Of a stretch of DNA of 7,489 nucleotides, positions 1-6,200 are shown piece by piece. Position 1 is the first letter of the stretch; each line of letters opens with the position of its first letter. Both the position numbers and the translations under genes were made by a program. The notes below the pieces were generated by a model. The model was not told the DNA's origin. It did not search any database and saw only the letters and a program-made list of their open reading frames with translations. The stretch spans positions 1 to 7,489 of the forward strand of contig BNTQ01000114.1 of the NCBI GenBank assembly GCA_025996715.1, in the 5' to 3' direction. The stretch comes from Bacteroidia bacterium (GTDB lineage: Bacteria > Bacteroidota > Bacteroidia > Bacteroidales > UBA932).

Positions 1-1
1 G

Positions 2-39
2 AAAACCAGAGACTTATGGTCTTTGGTTTTTTCTTTTTT
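2..39 (+). terminator. Rho-independent terminator of an upstream gene
   Basis: The arms at 2-13 (AAAACCAGAGAC) and 19-30 (GTCTTTGGTTTT) pair over 12 positions with a single G-U wobble around a 5-nt loop (TTATG). The right arm runs into a T-rich tract, with T27-T32, one C, then T34-T39. This is the classic intrinsic terminator layout for plus-strand transcription. It implies a gene ending just before the window on the same strand, and it separates that gene from the giant gene at 133, which therefore probably forms its own transcription unit. Confidence 0.85.
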
Positions 40-48
40 CCCTTCCAA

Positions 49-86
49 TTTTGTCTAATTTAAACGTTGGTTTAAATTAGACAAAA
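49..86. repeat. Perfect 17-bp inverted repeat between terminator and promoter
   Basis: Left arm 49-65 (TTTTGTCTAATTTAAAC) and right arm 70-86 (GTTTAAATTAGACAAAA) are exact reverse complements around a 4-nt GTTG spacer. No T tract follows on either strand, so it is a poor intrinsic terminator by itself. It ends 19 nt before the -7 element at 106, so it lies roughly where a -33 element would sit. It could be an operator, a second hairpin blocking read-through, or an mRNA 3' end stabiliser for the upstream transcript. The repeat is seen directly; its role is not known. Confidence 0.8.
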
Positions 87-105
87 ACAAGATTATTTAT
101 TGCTA

Positions 106-113
106 TAGTTTTG
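106..113 (+). promoter_or_regulatory. Bacteroidota-type -7 promoter element
   Basis: TAGTTTTG matches the Bacteroidota -7 consensus TAnnTTTG at all six fixed positions. No TTTG or TTG -33 element is present at the usual spacing upstream, where the right arm of the inverted repeat lies instead. Transcription would start near 118-121, leaving a leader of only about 12-15 nt. That leader (CCTAAACAAATT) is A-rich and has no Shine-Dalgarno sequence, as is usual for this phylum. Confidence 0.6.
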
Positions 114-132
114 AACATAACCTAAACAAATT

Positions 133-216
133 ATGACTATGAAAACGAAACAACTTTTTATTGGTTGTGCTGCTGCGGTGGTGGCGGCACTTGTTGCTGT
201 GCCTGCGGCGGCGGCA
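133..216 (+). other. Sec signal peptide, residues 1-28
   Basis: A short basic start (Lys4, Lys6) is followed by a hydrophobic core of about 18 residues rich in Ala, Val and Leu (residues 8-23). Then come Pro24 and a run of four alanines, giving an A-X-A site with likely cleavage after Ala28, before Thr-Tyr-Ser. This directs the protein across the inner membrane. Cys12 lies inside the core but does not form a convincing lipobox. Confidence 0.85.
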
Positions 217-3200
217 ACGTATTCCGGCGGTGCGGGCACAGCCGACAACCCCTACAAAATTGCTAGCCTTGCCGATTTACAAACCCTTAGCACAACCAGC
301 GGGGACTGGAACAAGCGCTTTATTCAAACTGCTAACATTGATGCCAGCGCCACCCGCAACTGGGACGGCGGCAAGGGTTTTACTCCCATAGCCACCGACG
401 CCAACAAATTCAACGGCGTTTACAATGGACAGGATTACACTATTAGCAATTTGTATATCAACCGCCCAACCGCACGTTGTGTTGGATTATTTGCCGCTAC
501 GGATGGCTGGGTAGATCTGAAGAACATTCGTCTGATAAATGCGGACATTACAGCCGAGTCAAGAGTTGGTGCTTTAGTTGGAAGAAATGAAGGTTCCAAT
601 GTCACCGACTGTCATGCTACGGGCAGAGTATTCAGCGCCTACGAGGAGGCAATTGGCGGTTTGATTGGTGAGTTCTCCGGTAATGATGCTCAGATCAGGA
701 GGTCTTCTTTTCAGGGCACCGTATCCGGCTCAGCATACGTTGGCGGTTTGATAGGGTATATTAAAAATGAGCCTTACAACCACGTTGTAACGCTCTGTTA
801 TACTACGGGCACAGTATATGCCTCAAACAGAATCGCCGGCGGTTTGATAGGGGGTACTGACTCCTACCTGCGAGGAATAGAAAAATACCCCTATTATGAC
901 TTTTTTCCAGTAGATATGGGAAACAATTATTCTATGGCAAATGTATCCGCCGTCCAAGAGAGCGTCGGCGGCTTAATAGGTAGTTGTAAGTTGGGATATA
1001 CAAACTTACAGTATTCTACGGGCACAGCAGTATCCACATCCGGCAACAGCAATGTTGGAGCCTTCATTGGTACGTTGATTTCATCCTCTCAAGTAAACAA
1101 TAAGACTGTAAATGGTACAGCCAATTATAATTACTACGACCGCAACACCAGTGGACGCTCCGACTCGGATCATGGAGCCACGCCCAAAACCACTACCGAA
1201 ATGTGGAAGCAGGCCACCTATTCCAATTGGAATTTTAGCGGCGCCAATGGTTGGCTTATCCGCAATACCAAGAGTTATCCTTATTTTACTTGGCAAAGTG
1301 CTCCTGCGTATGTGAACGTTTGCAGTCGTACCAAATTGGATGTTGACCTATTTGACGCGGTGGATAGCGTGGTGGTGTACGCCGGCAATAGCCCCACCAG
1401 TACCCGCCTTGGAAAATCGTCAGCACTCGGTAGCGGCACTCAAACTATTGTGCTTAATCTGGCTCTTTCTTACGTAAATCAGACCGTTTATGTTGTAACC
1501 TACGAGTCAGGCAAACAACCTTCGTATCCTGTGCGGGCGAAGGTAGTGCCCACCATTACCGTAACTCCACAGAATACCTCCAAATATTACGGTGATGCCG
1601 ACCCTACGATATCTTACGCCTTAGCCGACGAAGATGATGGTCATACTATAACAGGACTTACCGGCGCTTTTAGGCGCGTAGCAGGCGAACAGCCTGGTAC
1701 CTACAATATCCTCCCCCCCGAGCCCGGTTTTGTCTATTCCGGTCACGAGTTTAAGTATAACACAGGAACGTTCACCATCAACCCCAGGCCTGTAACAATA
1801 ACGGGTATCTCGGCGAGCAGTAAAACCTACGACGGCACCGTCACCGCCACTATAACGGGCAACGCCGCTATGAGTTACAAGGTAAGTGGCGACAATGTAG
1901 CGGTTGCCACGAGCAGCGCCAGCGCCGCCTTTGCCAATAAGGCTGTAGGCACAGGCAAAACAGTAACTTTTAGCGGCTATAGTTTAACAGGCGCCGATGC
2001 TACTAAATATACGCTGAGCCAGCCGGCGGCAGTTACGGCAAACATCACTATCAGAACGGTGAGCATAACGGGCATTTCGGCTCAAGGTAGAGAGTACGAC
2101 GGCACCACCAACGCCACTGTAACCGGCACAGCCGCCATGAGTTACAAGGCAAGTGGCGACAATGTAACGGTTGTCACGGGCAGTGCCGCCTTTGCCAATA
2201 AGAATGCGGGCACCGGCAAGACGGTAACTTTTACCGGCTTTAGTTTAACGGGCGCTGATGCTGCCAACTATACGCTGAGCGCACAGCCGGCAGCCGTTAC
2301 TACGGCAACCATCACCGCCAAGCCGCTGACGATAAACGTAAGCAGTGTTACAGCAACGGCCAAAAATTATGATGGCAACGTTACGGCTGCGGTTACAGGC
2401 GTAAAATTGGACGGTGCAATTACAGGAGAGACCTTGACCGCACCTACGGATTTTACGTGGACAGCGGCTTTTGACAGTCCCACTGCCGGCACCACCAAAA
2501 CGGTAACCGTAACAGTAACGCTCACGACGAGCACGCTGGCAAGCAACTACACTTTGCCTGTTACCACGGCGACTAAATCAAATCAAACCATTAACAAAAG
2601 CCCTCAGAGCACGCCGACCATTACGAGCGGAGCCCTCACCAAGACCTACGGTGATGCTGCCTTTACCCTTGCTGCTACCGGCGGCGAGAGCACAGGGGCT
2701 TATGCATGGCGCAGCGGCAACACCAATGTGGCAACAGTGGTAGCCAGCGGCAGCCCCACCACGGTAACTCTTACCGGTGCAGGTTCGGCCATCATTTATG
2801 TCAAAAAGTTGACTGATACCAATTATGGCGAATCCGCCGAAACAAGCATAACGCTGACGGTGAACAAAAAGCCGGTAACAATAACGGGTCTCTCGGCGAG
2901 CACTAAAGAGTACGACGGCGGCACCACCGCCACGGTGAGCGGCACAGCCACCGTCAGCGGCAAGGTAGGTAGTGAAACCGTAACGGTGACTACAGGCACC
3001 GCCGCCTTTACCAATAAGAATGCGGGCACCGGCAACAAGACGGTAACTTTTACCGGCTTTAGTTTGGGCGGCACTCATGTTACTAACTATACGCTGAGCG
3101 CACAGCCGGCAAGCGTTACTACAGCCACCATCAACCGCAAAGCGCTGACGATAAACCTGAACAGTATTACAGTAGAGGCCAAAACTTATAATGGTAACGT

Positions 3201-6200
3201 TGCGGCTACGGTTACGGGCGTAAGATTGACCGGTGCTGTTATCGGAGAAACACTGACCGCATCTACGGATTTTGAATGGACAGCGGCTTTTGATAGTCCC
3301 GATGCCGGCAACACCAGAACAGTAACCGTAACAGTAATGCTCGAGGCGAGCACGCTGGCAAGCAACTACACTTTGCCTATTACCACGGCGACTAAATCAA
3401 ATCAAACCATTACCAAAAGCCCTCAGAGCACGCCGACCATTACCCCGAGCGGACCTCTCACCAAGATCTACGGTGATGTTGCCTTTGACCTTGCTGCTAC
3501 CGGAGGCGAGAGCACAGGGGCTTACTCATGGCGCAGCAGCAGCAACAATGTGGCAACAGTGGGAGCCAGCGGCAGCCTCACCACGGTAACTATTATCGGT
3601 GCAGGTTCGACCACCATTTATGTCAAAAAGTTGTCTAATACCAATTATGACGAATCCGCCGAGAAGAGCATAGTGCTGACGGTGAACAAAAAGCCGCTCA
3701 CGGCAACGGTGGCGGTGAGCAGTAAAACCTATGACGGCAACGCCACCGCCGCCGTGAACGGCACAGTTACCGTGAACGGCAAAGTAGGATCCGAAACCGT
3801 AACGGTTGCCGGAGGCACCGCCGCCTTTGCCAATAAGACTGCTGCCGACGGCAAAACAGTAACTTTTAGCGGCTATACTTTAACAGGCACACATGCTGCC
3901 AACTATACGCTGAGCGCACAGCCGGCGGCAGTTACGGCAAACATCAATACCAGAACGGTAAACATAACAGGAGTTTCGGCGAGCCATAAAATTTATGACG
4001 GCACCGCCACCGCCACAGTAACGGGCGTAGCCGCTATGAGTTACAAGGCAACCGGCGACGATGTAACGGTTGCCACGGGCAGTGCCGCCTTTGCCAATAA
4101 GACTGTTGCCAACGGCAAAACAGTAACTTTTACCAACTATAGTTTAACAGGCGCTGATGCTGCTAACTATAGGCTGAGCGGCCAGCCTGCAGCAGTTACG
4201 GCAAACATCACTATCAAAACGGTGAGCATAACAGGAGTTTCGGCGAGCAATAAAACTTACGACGGCACCGCCACCGCCACAATAACGGGCGCAGCCACTA
4301 TGAGTTACAAGGCAAGTAGTGACGTTGTAACGGTTGCCGGAGGCAGTGCCGCCTTTGCTAATAAGAATGTTGCCGACGGCAAAACAGTAACTTTTACCGG
4401 CTATAGTTTAACAGGCACTGATGCTGCTAACTATACGCTGAGCGGCCAGCCGGCGGCAGTTACGGCAGACATCAAGGTCAGAACAGTCAGCATAATAGGC
4501 CTCTCCGCGAGCACTAAAGAGTACGACGGCACCAACACCGCCGTTGTGAGCGGCACGGCTACCGTGAGCAACAAAATAACAACTGACAATGTAACGGTGT
4601 CCACAGGCACCGCCGTCTTTACCAATAAGAATGCGGGCACCGGCAACAAGACGGTAACTTTTAGCGGCTTTAGTTTGGGCGGCACAGATGTTGCCAACTA
4701 TACGCTGAGCGCACAGCCGGCAGCCGTTACTACAGCCAGCATCTTCGCCAAAACGCTCACCGTAACAGCGGACAACAAGAGCAAGCAACAGGGAAGACCC
4801 CATCCGGCGTTCACGCTAAGTTACAATGGCTTTGTAACCGGCGAAAATGTCAGCAACTTGAGCACTCCACCCACAGCCGGCACCACAGTGGATGTGAACA
4901 GCCCCGAAGGAACCTATCCGGACACTATCAAGGCAGCGGGCGGAGTAGCGACTAACTATGTTTTTAAGTACATTCCGGATACGCTCACCATCACCTCTGC
5001 CTTTTGCAGCGGCACGGGCACGCCGGCAGACCCCTACCACATTTGCGACCTTGAGGATTTGCAATGGCTGAGCGAGCACGATATGTATTGGAACAAGCAC
5101 TTTGTTCAAACCGCCGATATTGATGCCTACACTACCCGCAATTGGGACGGCGGCAAGGGCTTTACTCCCATAGGCAACAGCAGCAAAAAATTCACCGGCA
5201 CCTACAAGGGCAATGGGCACGCTATTAGCAATTTGTACATCAACCGCCCCACAACCAATTGCATTGGGCTGTTTGGCTATCTCAATTTAACGGCACAGGT
5301 GGATAGACTTGGACTGCTGAATGTGGACATTAAAGGCGGAAATGAAGTTGGCGGTTTGGCAGGGCATAATATCGGCACTATCACCAACAGTTATTCTACG
5401 GGCACAGTAGCCGGCAATGACGAAGTTGGCGGCTTGGTGGGGTATAATAACTACGGTAGCACTATCAGCAACACTTATTCGCAGGCGCAGGTATCCTGCA
5501 GCGGCAATAACGTTGGCGGTTTGATAGGGAGCAACAACGGCGGCACTATCTCCCACAATTATGCTACAGGCACAGTAGTCGGCAGCAATGCCTACATAGG
5601 CGGTTTGTTAGGCTACAACAACGGCGGCATTATATCCAACAATTACTACGATAGTGAAACCAGTGGACGCCGGTTTGCTATAGGGAGTAATACCGCTACT
5701 ACCGGTACCAATCCTACCGGTGCTCAAGCCAGAACCACCCACGAGATGTGGGTGCGTGATACTTTTGTGAATGCCAATTGGGATTTTTTTAATAACATTT
5801 GGAGCATCCGCGATACTATGACTTACCCTTATTTTGGCTGGCAAAGTGCGCCTGTGTATGTGCACGCTTGCTACCCTACCCTATTGGATATTGACGTATT
5901 GAATACGGTTGATAGTGTGGTGGTGTACAACAGCAACAAGGTACGCCTGACAGAATTGTTGCCTCCAACTGCAGGCAGAGGTAACATTACCCTCAACGTT
6001 TTGCCATACAATACTCTTTACATTGTAACCTACGAGGCGGGCAAAGTGCCCTCGTATCTTGTGCGGGCGGTGGCAATAATGGACACTATTACGGTGCGTC
6101 CGCAGCCTACCTCCAAAGTCTATGGCACTGTTGCCGACCCTGCCATACCTTTCACCTTAACCGACAATGGCGGTCATAATATGACAGGCATAAGCGTAGG

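Larger units (their letters stand above)
2056..3693 (+). repeat. Tandem duplication of a three-domain block (816 and 822 bp)
   Basis: Copy 1 spans 2056-2871 and copy 2 spans 2872-3693. Each encodes a YDG domain, a longer YDG variant and an Ig-like domain in the same order. The best-conserved stretch, 2529-2624 against 3348-3443, is 96 nt with two mismatches by hand comparison, at an offset of exactly 819 nt. Divergence is higher elsewhere, so the blocks may be an old duplication partly re-homogenised. Confidence 0.85.

Noticed and set aside
49..86. Invertible promoter (phase-variable DNA inversion)
   Set aside because: The spacer between the arms is only 4 nt and cannot hold a promoter; no recombinase gene is in view.
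139..141. Second in-frame ATG as the true start
   Set aside because: It is possible, but no ribosome-binding site distinguishes the two. The first ATG follows the promoter element and was kept; the difference is two residues.
154..168. Possible lipobox ending at Cys12 (LFIGC)
   Set aside because: Leu is one position too far from the Cys, and most of the hydrophobic core lies after it. The A-X-A site near residue 28 fits ordinary signal peptidase cleavage better.
161..391. Plus-strand 76-codon open frame overlapping the signal peptide region
   Set aside because: It is a shifted frame within the start of the giant gene, with an Arg/Leu/Pro-rich product and no conserved motif.
133..1296. Two-partner secretion (FhaB-type) adhesin
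   Set aside because: YDG and MBG domains occur in some such proteins, but the N-terminus lacks the haemagglutination-type secretion domain and shows a GLUG module instead. No partner transporter gene is in view.
2578..3078. 166-codon open frame on the minus strand, and a related one at 4408-4803
   Set aside because: They are the antisense of the repeats and resemble each other only because the YDG copies do. The frames cross domain borders and have Cys/Arg-rich, low-complexity products with no recognisable motif.
1792..4752. CRISPR array or non-coding satellite
   Set aside because: The repeats are about 264-280 bp, degenerate, keep the reading frame and vary mainly as protein repeats do. 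There are no short identical repeats with unique spacers.
4816..5865. Minus-strand open frames at 4816-5220, 5287-5556 and 5608-5865
   Set aside because: They are opposite the second GLUG module; the repeated short motifs are reverse readings of the GLUG repeats.
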